From a virus: DNA of 64,000 nt. This document shows, in pieces, positions 46,891 to 54,135 of the stretch. The stretch spans positions 62,001 through 126,000 of the IMG/VR virus record IMGVR_UViG_3300032675_000001; one strand, given 5' to 3'. Numbering within the stretch: position 1 is the stretch's first letter; every line of letters begins with the position of its first letter. The position numbers and the translations under genes are program-made. Under the pieces are notes generated by a model. The model was not told the DNA's origin and ran no database searches. It was given only the letters and a program-made list of their open reading frames with translations.

Positions 46891-46983
46891 CAATGGATTG
46901 CTTTTCCATTTGATGTCTTCGTTTAACGCCCTACCACCAAAAACAAACATTAAATCATCAGAAATACTAGTCGGAATGTTCAT
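46801..46983 (-). CDS. Small protein at the end of the cassette, 60 residues
   Basis: The start ATG at 46981-46983 lies in an ATGA overlap with the stop of the preceding LRWS gene, directly behind GAGGTGG. The product starts MNIPTSISDDLMFVFGG. It lacks the LRWS tail; the end (CGVQNEYPLP) may be altered because the frame runs into the convergent gene. Convergent overlap with the plus-strand gene is 90 bases, so one of the two may not be functional. Confidence 0.45.
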   Translation of the reverse strand: MNIPTSISDDLMFVFGGRALNEDIKWKSNPLSMYINSMICKNTKSLLKVYCGVQNEYPLP

Positions 46984-47180
46984 GACCACCTCAACGTAAA
47001 CAGAGTGGCATCTTTTGGATCACCGAACCAAAACTCATAGATTATGTCTATTGACAGGCTGACATCAGACATATCTGTTTCTCTGTACCGACTATAACTG
47101 ACACAATGTTTTTTAGCCCAAAAAATCAACTCTAGAGTGGTAGCATCCGGATCAAACAGTTCTACTTTTGTTAACTCCAT
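46980..47180 (-). CDS. LRWS-tail small protein, 66 residues
   Basis: MELTKVELFDPDATTLELIF, a helical middle and the tail DATLFTLRWS. The start ATG sits inside the LRWS codons of the upstream gene (CTA AGA TGG AGT TAA), a coupling that differs from the GAGGTGG type. The body has no motif. The tail ends the protein exactly as in six neighbours. Confidence 0.75.
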   Translation of the reverse strand: MELTKVELFDPDATTLELIFWAKKHCVSYSRYRETDMSDVSLSIDIIYEFWFGDPKDATLFTLRWS

Positions 47181-47641
47181 CTTAGACTAAACCACGTATA
47201 GTCAGACTCTTCCTTGAAGGCGAAAAACATTACATCGCCGCCGCCGATTTCATTAAACTCAAAGTTATCTTGGTTATCCCACAGCCCACGAAGCCAATCG
47301 TTTCTCCACTTACCTTGACAATTCTGTTCGCACCAGTCTGCCATTTGGTCTATGACATCAAAATTAAAGGCAGTATTTGTAATACGCGGAACGTTTAATG
47401 CATGATTAGCAGTGCTAGGACGCAGTTGTGTAAAGCTATAGTAGATATAGTGTTTATCAGGTACTGACCATATGAACTTATAACCGTGATAGTATGTGTG
47501 TGCCCAACGAGCCATTGGGCCAATATCAGAGTCATATCTGCGCTCATATTCACGCCAAGTTTTACAGCCATGAGTTTCTAGAAAGCGTTTTTCACGCCAT
47601 CCTGTCCATCGCGTTTTTAATTCTTTTATAGGATTATTCAT
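47171..47641 (-). CDS. LRWS-tail small protein, 156 residues
   Basis: This is the largest member of the cassette. It is Trp- and Tyr-rich (RWTGWREKRF; RWAHTYYHGYKFIWSVPDKHY; WCEQNCQGKWRNDWL) and ends with FKEESDYTWFSLRWS. The tail is encoded by synonymous codons (CTA AGA TGG AGT) unlike those of most neighbours, so the amino acids themselves appear to be conserved. It shares the WCEQN block with the protein at 48044. The function is unknown. Confidence 0.8.
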   Translation of the reverse strand: MNNPIKELKTRWTGWREKRFLETHGCKTWREYERRYDSDIGPMARWAHTYYHGYKFIWSVPDKHYIYYSFTQLRPSTANHALNVPRITNTAFNFDVIDQMADWCEQNCQGKWRNDWLRGLWDNQDNFEFNEIGGGDVMFFAFKEESDYTWFSLRWS

Positions 47642-47855
47642 CTCGTAAAACTTTCAGCATGTATTCTTTTTGAGAGAGCCATATATTGCCAATATACCCG
47701 TAATCAGTGCTACGTATCCCTTTGTAGGCTGTTCTTAGGAACAACAACTTGTTACTACGATTGCATCTGGTAAAGAGCCATAAAACTCTGCGTTTCACCC
47801 AAGTCCATCTCACTCTCATAGAACGGTCAATATCTTTATCCCAGTAAAAAGCCAT
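47634..47855 (-). CDS. Small basic protein in the cassette, 73 residues
   Basis: MAFYWDKDIDRSMRVRWTWV continues with VLWLFTRCNRSNKLLFLRTAYKG and a Lys/Arg-rich end. It overlaps the next gene by 8 bases and follows the previous by 3 bases. It lacks the LRWS tail. No family was recognised. Confidence 0.65.
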   Translation of the reverse strand: MAFYWDKDIDRSMRVRWTWVKRRVLWLFTRCNRSNKLLFLRTAYKGIRSTDYGYIGNIWLSQKEYMLKVLRDE

Positions 47856-47858
47856 TAG

Positions 47859-48047
47859 TTATCCCCACCTCAACTTAAACCATATTGCATCTTCTTCGCT
47901 CTGAAACCGTATGCCTTCTCTACCGTCTATACTACTTCCAACAGTCCATCGTTGTGGTTCCGGCAACGGTGGGTTTGGCATCTTTTCATCTAACCAGTCG
48001 CCAGCTTCTACTAACACTTTTAAGGGGACTTCAATATCAATACTCAC
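47859..48047 (-). CDS. LRWG-tail small protein, 62 residues (GTG start)
   Basis: A GTG at 48045-48047 overlaps the TGA of the upstream gene (GTGA) and follows GAGGTG, so it is the likely start (MSIDIEVPLKVLV). A longer ATG frame to 48068 lies inside the upstream tail. The end reads FQSEEDAIWFKLRWG, the Gly variant of the tail. The D-(A/Y)-x-W-F pattern before LRW is shared with neighbours. Confidence 0.75.
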   Translation of the reverse strand: MSIDIEVPLKVLVEAGDWLDEKMPNPPLPEPQRWTVGSSIDGREGIRFQSEEDAIWFKLRWG

Positions 48048-48403
48048 GACCACCTCAACATAAACCAAGAAACATCCTTCTCATTCTTGAGAAAGACATA
48101 GTATACTCCCGTATACCAATCGCCCTGTTTTAAGTTCTGTTCGCACCATTCACGTATTACGTAATAGTCCTGTGGATCAATCTCAGAATACCATCCTCCG
48201 TCTCGTTCTTCTACCCACTGATTCTTGTCAAGAATGATACCAAGATCATCGGTCCAGCGCGACCAATGCCACGCTGGATTGCCACGTTCGTAGCGAAACT
48301 TTGGCTTGATCCTTTCTGGTGAAACTATATGCCATGCAGCATTCAGTTTTCTAGTTTTAGCAGTCACTGTTGTCTTTATAATATCAAACTTAATATCAGT
48401 CAT
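48044..48403 (-). CDS. LRWS-tail small protein, 119 residues
   Basis: The start ATG at 48401-48403 forms ATGA with the upstream stop. The protein contains RYERGNPAWHWSRWTDDLG, a middle with GGWYSEIDPQDYYVIREWCEQNL and the tail LKNEKDVSWFMLRWS. The Trp content is high. The last codons TTG AGG TGG TCG give GAGGTGG, which serves as ribosome-binding site for the next GTG. The body shares REWCEQN with the 156-residue member. Confidence 0.8.
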   Translation of the reverse strand: MTDIKFDIIKTTVTAKTRKLNAAWHIVSPERIKPKFRYERGNPAWHWSRWTDDLGIILDKNQWVEERDGGWYSEIDPQDYYVIREWCEQNLKQGDWYTGVYYVFLKNEKDVSWFMLRWS

Positions 48404-48618
48404 GTTTCCCTCAAGATAAACCAAACATAATCTTCTTCACGATCAAAAACAATGTGTACTTGACCTTCCCGAATCGTGATCTTTTGATCATACGTATCGT
48501 TCCAATGACATACCCATGCACGGTAAAAAACCCCCTCCGTATTAATAATCTTGTCGAACCTATTACGGAACCATTCAGGTTGCTGATTATGATCCTTCGG
48601 GACTTTGTAGTAATACAT
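48400..48618 (-). CDS. Cassette small protein with LRET end, 72 residues
   Basis: The start ATG at 48616-48618 overlaps the upstream stop as TAATG. The body starts MYYYKVPKDHNQQPEWF and ends FDREEDYVWFILRET, the same pattern as the LRWS tails but with Glu-Thr in place of Trp-Ser. The coding DNA is TTG AGG GAA ACA, so GAGGGA still provides a Shine-Dalgarno for the next gene. Confidence 0.75.
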   Translation of the reverse strand: MYYYKVPKDHNQQPEWFRNRFDKIINTEGVFYRAWVCHWNDTYDQKITIREGQVHIVFDREEDYVWFILRET

Positions 48619-48935
48619 TATGACCACCTCAATGTCAAATAGACCCAAGCCTTTTCAGCATCAGCATATCGTTTGAATATCATAGAACGATGCCCATAGT
48701 CTTCTCCACCAAACGATTTCATGATTGCCAGTGCATCATTTAGTACCTCAGTAAAATCAATGCTAAATTTAACAGCAATAACCCACTTGTTCTTGTGGCC
48801 ACCTGTCTTGCGTTGCACCCTCTTACGATAGAGCATAAAATGATTGTTTTGTAGCTCTACTGGTCTATAAATGTCAAGCGTCACATTCTTCAACAGACGG
48901 GAAAGCATTTCTTGCCCTGAAATAGTTTTAGTCAT
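48618..48935 (-). CDS. LRWS-tail small protein, 105 residues
   Basis: The start MTKTISGQEMLSRLLK at 48935 lies in an ATGA overlap behind GAGGTGG. It has a basic middle (YRKRVQRKTGGHKNKWVIAVK) and FTEVLNDALAIMKSF, then ends with RYADAEKAWVYLTLRWS. The mix of a VAV/KFS strand and helices suggests a small alpha/beta fold. The function is unknown. Confidence 0.78.
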   Translation of the reverse strand: MTKTISGQEMLSRLLKNVTLDIYRPVELQNNHFMLYRKRVQRKTGGHKNKWVIAVKFSIDFTEVLNDALAIMKSFGGEDYGHRSMIFKRYADAEKAWVYLTLRWS

Positions 48936-49213
48936 GACCACCTCAACAGAAACAAAATCATGTCGCGTTCATCGGTGAACTCGTAATAGTCATCCCAGTT
49001 GTTGTATGTCGCATTGTATTTTGATGCCATATCTGCGTTCCACTTAACCCAATGCATATATACACTACGACTGTCAGTTGGAGCAATGGCTTGATGCTCT
49101 TTGGAGATGTTATAAAACCATTGCTTCCGCACCGTGCGGCTGGCATCATCATGGACATATAGACGCAGATTATCCCTTGTTACATGGGATTCATTAGGTT
49201 CACTTCTTGACAT
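48932..49213 (-). CDS. LRWS-tail small protein, 93 residues
   Basis: MSRSEPNESHVTRDNLRLYV continues with RKQWFYNISKEHQ and YMHWVKWNADMASKY, and ends with FTDERDMILFLLRWS. It is the first of the cassette after the radical-SAM gene, whose stop it overlaps by 34 bases. The last codons (TTG AGG TGG TCA TGA) also hold the ribosome-binding site and start of the next gene. Confidence 0.78.
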   Translation of the reverse strand: MSRSEPNESHVTRDNLRLYVHDDASRTVRKQWFYNISKEHQAIAPTDSRSVYMHWVKWNADMASKYNATYNNWDDYYEFTDERDMILFLLRWS

Positions 49214-50577
49214 AAGCGGTAGAAATCCAACATCTCAGGGTACACGGTTAACAAGTCCGTCTCACGACGATCATCAATCTCATTGAACCAGTTGTAGAAA
49301 TCTCTACGTCCTTCAATGAGCTTCTGATCGCTATACACCGTTTCCGCCATATAGTCAACAACTCTTTTGAACTTTTCATACTCGATAGTAGAGAAAGCAT
49401 CGGCGCGGTCATCATCAAGGTTGTCTTCCATAAACTTCAATGACTCGCACATATATGGCATGAACTCATCCTTGGGAAGAATGTTCATGTCATACTGAAT
49501 CGGATCACGAAGATATGGAGTGTCAAAACGAATGATGTGCTGCTTGCGCTCTTCATCCCATCCATACTGCTTACGCCATTCAAGAAACTTCTCTAGAAGA
49601 CTCTTGAAGCTTGTCACACTGAAAATATTAAATGTGATCATGAATGTGATAGGAGACTGTGCCTTGCTTACATAGGTGTGGAAGTTCTTTTCCCACACAT
49701 CTAGGTCTAGTCCAGTGCGAATATACTCCGCACGTTCTCCCCATGTATCCATTGAAGTGAACAGCTTGAATGCTCTGATTTTACCTTCATCCTGTAGCTT
49801 TCGGACTTTGGTTGCAAGGCGATCAATCAGAATATTCTTCGTGCCTAGGTTTGAGTTAATGTTTAGTTCCAACCATGGCATTGGGTCTTCATCAATCTTG
49901 TCTAGCAGTTGCCATGTAGACTTGTGAAGAGTTGGTTCTCCGCCTGTGACACGCATGATGTTTAATGTTTGTCTCAGTTCAGGCCACCATTCCCAGAATG
50001 CATCAACATATGGGTTTTCTTCTTCACGTTGATAAAGTTTCATCCAGTCAATATCGCAGCGATGGTTCTTGACACTTGTTACCGGACCAAAATCTTCAAT
50101 CTCTTTGAAGTAGCGAGTTGAGTATTTTGGATGACAGTATCCGCATTTGAAATTGCATTCGTTGCCAAAGTTTATTTCCAAGTATTCCGGATTGATATTC
50201 TGATTCCAAGCACCCTTTGCTGTCTGTTCGTAACGTTCTTCTGTGAAGATAGAACTGTTGCGAATGTGTCGGTCAGAGATATAATCCTTACCCATTGCTT
50301 CCACGTTCCAGCAGTATTGACACCCTTTTGGCTTTTCTCCATTGAGCATCTGCTGACGCTCTAACTTCTTTTCAGTTGTATTGTGGAGAGCCGATGGATT
50401 ATCTTTTAGTTCACTCAATGGAATCTTGTGAGGAGCCGGGTGATAGCATGAATGCGTTTCCCCTGTCTGCAAGTAGATAGTCGTATGCATCCATTTTGCT
50501 AAACAGAAAGTCTTAGTAGAGTCAACGTCTATATAATCACGTATGCGTTTAATTCTGTCAACTTCGGATTCTTGCAT
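49180..50577 (-). CDS. Radical-SAM protein, twitch type, heading the small-gene cassette
   Basis: The start MQESEVDRIKRIRDY at 50577 is chosen, because a longer frame would enter the divergent endonuclease leader. The 465-residue protein has CLAKWMHTTIYLQTGETHSC, CQYCWNVEA, then the cluster GNECNFKCGYCHPKYSTRYF, IMRVTGGEPTLH and KLFTSMDTWGER. It is the fourth twitch-type radical-SAM gene of the window. It is followed with a 34-base overlap by nine very small genes, so it may act on or with one of their products. This remains an inference. Confidence 0.87.
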   Translation of the reverse strand: MQESEVDRIKRIRDYIDVDSTKTFCLAKWMHTTIYLQTGETHSCYHPAPHKIPLSELKDNPSALHNTTEKKLERQQMLNGEKPKGCQYCWNVEAMGKDYISDRHIRNSSIFTEERYEQTAKGAWNQNINPEYLEINFGNECNFKCGYCHPKYSTRYFKEIEDFGPVTSVKNHRCDIDWMKLYQREEENPYVDAFWEWWPELRQTLNIMRVTGGEPTLHKSTWQLLDKIDEDPMPWLELNINSNLGTKNILIDRLATKVRKLQDEGKIRAFKLFTSMDTWGERAEYIRTGLDLDVWEKNFHTYVSKAQSPITFMITFNIFSVTSFKSLLEKFLEWRKQYGWDEERKQHIIRFDTPYLRDPIQYDMNILPKDEFMPYMCESLKFMEDNLDDDRADAFSTIEYEKFKRVVDYMAETVYSDQKLIEGRRDFYNWFNEIDDRRETDLLTVYPEMLDFYRLCQEVNLMNPM

Positions 50578-50593
50578 GGGCTTCTTTTCTGAT

Positions 50594-50659
50594 GATAAAT
50601 AGCTGTGAGTCGCGGAACAGACATTCCCACTCACTCTAACGCTATTAAGGAGCATCAGC
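50594..50659 (+). promoter_or_regulatory. Endonuclease leader RNA, copy B, with late promoter
   Basis: GATAAATAG (50594-50602), then GTGAGT (50605-50610) pairing with ACTCAC (50629-50634). Inside is CGC and an inner hairpin GGAA / TTCC. TCTAACGCT (50635-50643), a short spacer, AGGAG (50648-50652) and CATCAGC precede the ATG at 50660. It is almost identical in block order to copies at 28230 and 52714. Confidence 0.82.
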
Positions 50660-51175
50660 ATGACTATTTACACTGGCAATAACTATCGGAAAATTTATAA
50701 ACAACACCATGGTCCTATCCCAAAAGATGAAAACGGGCGACGATACGACATTCATCATATTGATGGTGATCATACCAACAATCTCCCGGACAATCTGATT
50801 GCCATTCCAATTCAAGAACATTATGATATTCATTATGCCCAAAAAGATTATGGTGCATGTTTTCTCATAGCACCACGCCTAAAAATGTCAGCAAACGTAC
50901 TATCAGAACTAGCATCAAAACGCAATAAACAACAACTTGAAAATGGGACGCACGTTTTTCAAAGTGGTATGCAGACAAAAAACAATCTGATACGAAGTCA
51001 AAACGGAACTCATCCTTTTCTTGGCGGAAATGTTCAGCGTGATATGCACAGAAAAAATTTAGAAAACGGTACACATTTCGGTAAAATGGTGTGGACATGT
51101 CCACACTGCGGCAAGAACGGTAGGAATAAATCTAACTATACCAGATATCATGGCAGTAACTGTAAATCGCTGTAG
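50660..51175 (+). CDS. HNH homing endonuclease (plus strand)
   Basis: The 171-residue protein has the AP2/HNH-type core YDIHHIDGDHTNNLPDNLIA followed by IQEHYDIHY (HH, N, H). Then come ENGTH / QNGTHPF repeats and a CPHCGK...SNCKSL zinc motif at the end. It opposes the flanking genes and ends 3 bases before the convergent GT-A gene. It shares family, tail and leader with the gene at 52123-52713. It would nick or cut near its insertion site to spread. Confidence 0.92.
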   Translation: MTIYTGNNYRKIYKQHHGPIPKDENGRRYDIHHIDGDHTNNLPDNLIAIPIQEHYDIHYAQKDYGACFLIAPRLKMSANVLSELASKRNKQQLENGTHVFQSGMQTKNNLIRSQNGTHPFLGGNVQRDMHRKNLENGTHFGKMVWTCPHCGKNGRNKSNYTRYHGSNCKSL

Positions 51176-51178
51176 TTT

Positions 51179-52126
51179 TCACCAGCCTTCTATCTTTCTA
51201 ATGACATCCATCTCTTTTACCAATGGACCCACGTTGTATTTGTCTGCGTTGTAGTGACGCTTGAAGAACTTGCTTTGTTCTTCTAAAAACATGCACATTG
51301 GTAGACCTAACTTATCTGCTAAGATATCTCCTACTATTTCCGCAGCGATGGTTGGATGCTTGTCTTTGTGAGATTCCCAAAGATTGTGAAAAGTATCAAA
51401 GTCGGATACTTCACGATAATCCCAGTCAGTGAGCATAGTCATCCATGTACCTAATCTTGCACCGTAAATAGCCCAGATACCATTCTCCACATCGGCACCA
51501 ACATTGTGCCAAATAGTGAGATTGTTCAGATTGCGTGATGCTACTCGCTCCTTAAAATCATCTATACTAGGCTTTGCACCACGATCCAGCACCATCTTGA
51601 CGCCTTCACGAAATCCTGCTCTCCACGCCTGAAAGGGAGTATAGTTAGGATATGTAGTAGAGTAGCAGTTCCACAAAGCCCAGTATAGACTATTGGTAGA
51701 ATCCATACAGAAGTCTACCGATGTTGAATCACTTCCATCAGTGTTTTCGTGGGTTTGCATAGTTGAAACATATGATTTTGTCCATGACGATATTCCTCCA
51801 TTTCCATAACGGAGACCATTGATATGATTAATGGCCTTCCACCTAAATTGTGCTAGTTTATACGAAGGGTCCAAATCAGTGAAGTCCAATTGGACATTAA
51901 AAAACTCCTCATGTGGCAAGTTATCCCCATCTATTACGAAAAAACGTTCGGTGTCGCTAGCTTCTCCTGCTGCTTTGTGGGCAGCGTCAGAACCCTTCAC
52001 ACCATCAACCCTCTTGGCCCATGGGCACATATTTTTTATCTTAAGCCAAAATTCTTCCTTAGATGGTTCATCATATGAAAGATAAATTACGTCACAATCT
52101 GCAACGTCTAAAATGTCTATACTCAT
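51179..52126 (-). CDS. GT-A-type glycosyltransferase-like protein
   Basis: This 315-residue protein starts with CDVIYLSYDEPSKEEFWLKIK, then CPWAKRVDGVKGSDAAHKAAGEASDTERFFVIDGDN. This is a nucleotide-binding strand pattern with a D-x-D-type metal motif (DGDN). TPFQAWRAGFREGVKM and a C-terminal helical half follow. The same domain plan occurs at the C-terminus of the giant protein (23167). It is probably a sugar transferase. Its start overlaps the HNH gene stop by 4 bases. Confidence 0.72.
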   Translation of the reverse strand: MSIDILDVADCDVIYLSYDEPSKEEFWLKIKNMCPWAKRVDGVKGSDAAHKAAGEASDTERFFVIDGDNLPHEEFFNVQLDFTDLDPSYKLAQFRWKAINHINGLRYGNGGISSWTKSYVSTMQTHENTDGSDSTSVDFCMDSTNSLYWALWNCYSTTYPNYTPFQAWRAGFREGVKMVLDRGAKPSIDDFKERVASRNLNNLTIWHNVGADVENGIWAIYGARLGTWMTMLTDWDYREVSDFDTFHNLWESHKDKHPTIAAEIVGDILADKLGLPMCMFLEEQSKFFKRHYNADKYNVGPLVKEMDVIRKIEGW

Positions 52127-52713
52127 GTAATATTCCTATTCTTACAACGAACGCCGTGCCATCTACTATACATCGGACTACTTACTGTCATGGAGCAATG
52201 CTCACATGTTTTCATTATTTTAGACGGATGCGTACCATCTTTTAATTGTTTTTTCGTTACGGCTCCACCTACTAAATTGTGCCTGTTCTCTTCAATTCTT
52301 TTTAAATTTTTCTGTTTAGCGTTTTCTGAGTTTTGCCACGGGTGCTTCCCTTCCATCACCTGTTTTAACGCTTTTTCTCGTTGGTGGTCACTATTCTGCC
52401 ATGGGTGAATGCCTCTTGCAACTTGACTTGCTGCATTCCTTTTTGCCAACTCTGACTTCTTTTCCTGAGATATATCCATACGCTTTGACAGGCTAAGACA
52501 TGCTGCCCAGTCTCCTTGAGAATAATGAATGTCATAATGTTCTTGTATGGATACTGCAATTAAATTTTCCGGAGAATTATTATGACTGTTTCCATCACGG
52601 TGATGAATATCATATGACCTTCCGTAATCATCCAGTGGAATAGGGCCATGAAACTTTTCGTATAATCGTCTGTAAAAGGTTGAAGATGTTCGTTTTCTAG
52701 AGTAAATAGACAT
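52123..52713 (-). CDS. HNH homing endonuclease (minus strand)
   Basis: The start MSIYSRKRTSSTFYRRL at 52713 follows the leader; a longer frame to 52791 would include leader RNA. The core is YDIHHRDGNSHNNSPENLIAV with EHYDIHY. GIHPWQNS / GKHPWQNS repeats and a CEHCSM...VRCK zinc end follow. It is the same family as the plus-strand gene at 50660, though clearly diverged (about half the residues differ by eye). It sits between a GT-A gene and a small phage gene. Confidence 0.9.
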   Translation of the reverse strand: MSIYSRKRTSSTFYRRLYEKFHGPIPLDDYGRSYDIHHRDGNSHNNSPENLIAVSIQEHYDIHYSQGDWAACLSLSKRMDISQEKKSELAKRNAASQVARGIHPWQNSDHQREKALKQVMEGKHPWQNSENAKQKNLKRIEENRHNLVGGAVTKKQLKDGTHPSKIMKTCEHCSMTVSSPMYSRWHGVRCKNRNIT

Positions 52714-52780
52714 ACTGATGCTCTCCCAAGCGTTAGAGTAGTTGGGGATTCCAGTCCCGCGAACTACATCTTTATTTATG
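52714..52780 (-). promoter_or_regulatory. Endonuclease leader RNA, copy C, with covarying stem
   Basis: CATAAATAA (52772-52780), then GTAGTT (52762-52767) pairing with AACTAC (52738-52743), where copies A and B have GTGAGT / ACTCAC. CGC and an inner hairpin GGGA / TCCC lie inside, followed by TCTAACGCT, GGGAGAG and CATCAGT before the ATG. The stem changes on both sides while pairing is kept, so the RNA fold is under selection. Confidence 0.82.
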
Positions 52781-52799
52781 TCTGACATCAACTATTTCA

Positions 52800-53126
52800 T
52801 CAGAGTGCATAAGTCTTTAAATCCCAATATTGTCCATCGTCATCAGTAAGAATACTGATGTCTTCTTTTTCACACAGTGCGCCTTTTGTATCTGGTACCA
52901 AGCGTGATATAACTGCGTTTGTGTTTATCTTTATCAACTTGCCATCAACTACACGAACGTCTGGACGGCCTTCTGCGTATGTTTGAGCATCAATGACAAT
53001 GTAGTTACCATCGTGCTTTTCACAAGAGTATGAGACTACACAACCCCTTTCATCATAGTAGAGCCTGAACTCTGGCTTTACTATGATAGGTGCTTCCCAG
53101 ATGATTACCTCTTCGTTATCCATCAT
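52800..53126 (-). CDS. Hypothetical protein, 108 residues
   Basis: It starts MMDNEEVIIWEAPIIVKPEF and appears beta-rich with alternating hydrophobic strands (YIVIDAQTYAEGRPDVRVVDGKLIKI), ending QYWDLKTYAL. No enzymatic motif is visible. From memory, T4-like cyanophages have similar small proteins near tail genes. It shares a 4-base overlap with the next upstream gene. Confidence 0.7.
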   Translation of the reverse strand: MMDNEEVIIWEAPIIVKPEFRLYYDERGCVVSYSCEKHDGNYIVIDAQTYAEGRPDVRVVDGKLIKINTNAVISRLVPDTKGALCEKEDISILTDDDGQYWDLKTYAL

Positions 53127-53383
53127 TTCAACTCAAAATAATCTGCGATGACCTCAGATGGAAGCATATGTTCCCATTTGTCGCTCCCGTTGAGCGGCAA
53201 ATCAGCGACTCTCATGCATTCTCTGACAACCAGTTCAGCATACATTTCCAGAAACTTGGTAGTATAACCGATGCTACTGTTAACCCTGAATATAGAGTCG
53301 TAACCAGCAGATTCGGCACTTTGCGACCATCGCATTGCTCCCTCTAGGATTTCTTGACATGCGTGGCGAGAAATATTTGACAT
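53123..53383 (-). CDS. Conserved small phage-type protein, 86 residues
   Basis: It starts MSNISRHACQEILEGAMRW and contains MYAELVVRECMRVAD, a short motif often seen in small phage proteins encoded near nucleotide and structural genes, then EVIADYFELK. It is helical with no catalytic residues. It overlaps both neighbours by 1 to 4 bases, so it is part of the glycosyltransferase operon. Confidence 0.7.
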   Translation of the reverse strand: MSNISRHACQEILEGAMRWSQSAESAGYDSIFRVNSSIGYTTKFLEMYAELVVRECMRVADLPLNGSDKWEHMLPSEVIADYFELK

Positions 53384-54135
53384 TAAGTGTTTTCCTGTAT
53401 TTTGTTGGCGAATGATTTAATATGGTAGTGAATGGGATAGCGTTGTGGTATCGTATTGATTCTAAAAGTGTGTGGGAGAATCTCATAAACAAAAGTGTCA
53501 GTCCAGTCTTCTGTCGGCAGACCATTGATGAACTGTTTCATATGTACCATGGACAGAAACTCTGAATGAGGCAATGTGGTGTTCTCAACTCCTAACATAT
53601 GACAAGCGAGTGCATATACCCAATCTGTGGTAGCAGTTTCATCAAGGTTGCACTTTAATGTACTACGAAACTCTCCCCAGTTTTCAAAGATGGTTTTCAC
53701 TATCTCAAAAAACTGTTTGGCAAAATCTGATTTACGAAAATAAGTTATTCCATTGTATACGTCTGGAAGATCATTGTCAACAATAAACTTGCGATAAGCC
53801 TTGATATCGGATACATCTTGCTTGAAGTTACGAATGTGTGTAGACACAACCAGATCGCGGTCCTTTAGCGCATCCCACCAGTATTCAATAGTTTGTGGCA
53901 CATACATGTCCGCTTCAAGCTTGATAGTATATTCATATGGACTGGCTTCATATATCTGCCAATCGTTTTGCAGCTTCCAGTTAGTATCAGGAGCCTGATC
54001 ACCATATGGAAGCATATCAGTGGTAATAATAGTCACGTTGGCGTCTGGCATTACTCGCTTGATGCTTGCTTCTAATACTTCAGCACACCTGACGTAATCA
54101 TCGCCCTGTGCCATTATGACAAAACCCTTATCCAT
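53383..54135 (-). CDS. GT-A-type glycosyltransferase, paralogue a
   Basis: This 250-residue protein starts MDKGFVIMAQGDDYVRCAEVLEASIKRV, followed by VTIITTDMLPYG and YTIKLEADMYVPQ, the metal-binding ExD/DxD position of GT-A folds (GT8-like). VYNGITYFRKS and YALACHML follow. It resembles the protein at 54384 in plan. It probably adds a sugar from a nucleotide donor. Confidence 0.75.
   Translation of the reverse strand: MDKGFVIMAQGDDYVRCAEVLEASIKRVMPDANVTIITTDMLPYGDQAPDTNWKLQNDWQIYEASPYEYTIKLEADMYVPQTIEYWWDALKDRDLVVSTHIRNFKQDVSDIKAYRKFIVDNDLPDVYNGITYFRKSDFAKQFFEIVKTIFENWGEFRSTLKCNLDETATTDWVYALACHMLGVENTTLPHSEFLSMVHMKQFINGLPTEDWTDTFVYEILPHTFRINTIPQRYPIHYHIKSFANKIQENT

Noticed and set aside
48045-48068. 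ATG start at 48068 for the 47859 gene
   Set aside because: It lies inside the LRWS codons of the upstream gene, whereas the GTG at 48047 forms a GTGA overlap behind GAGGTG as in the other junctions.
50594-50659. Leader as a known ribozyme (hammerhead or twister)
   Set aside because: CUGAUGA and GAAA of hammerhead are missing, and the conserved order of twister loops could not be matched by eye. It is kept as an unnamed leader.
50578-50661. Longer start for the radical-SAM gene (to 50661)
   Set aside because: The added residues would be encoded by the antisense of the conserved endonuclease leader and resemble no radical-SAM N-terminus.
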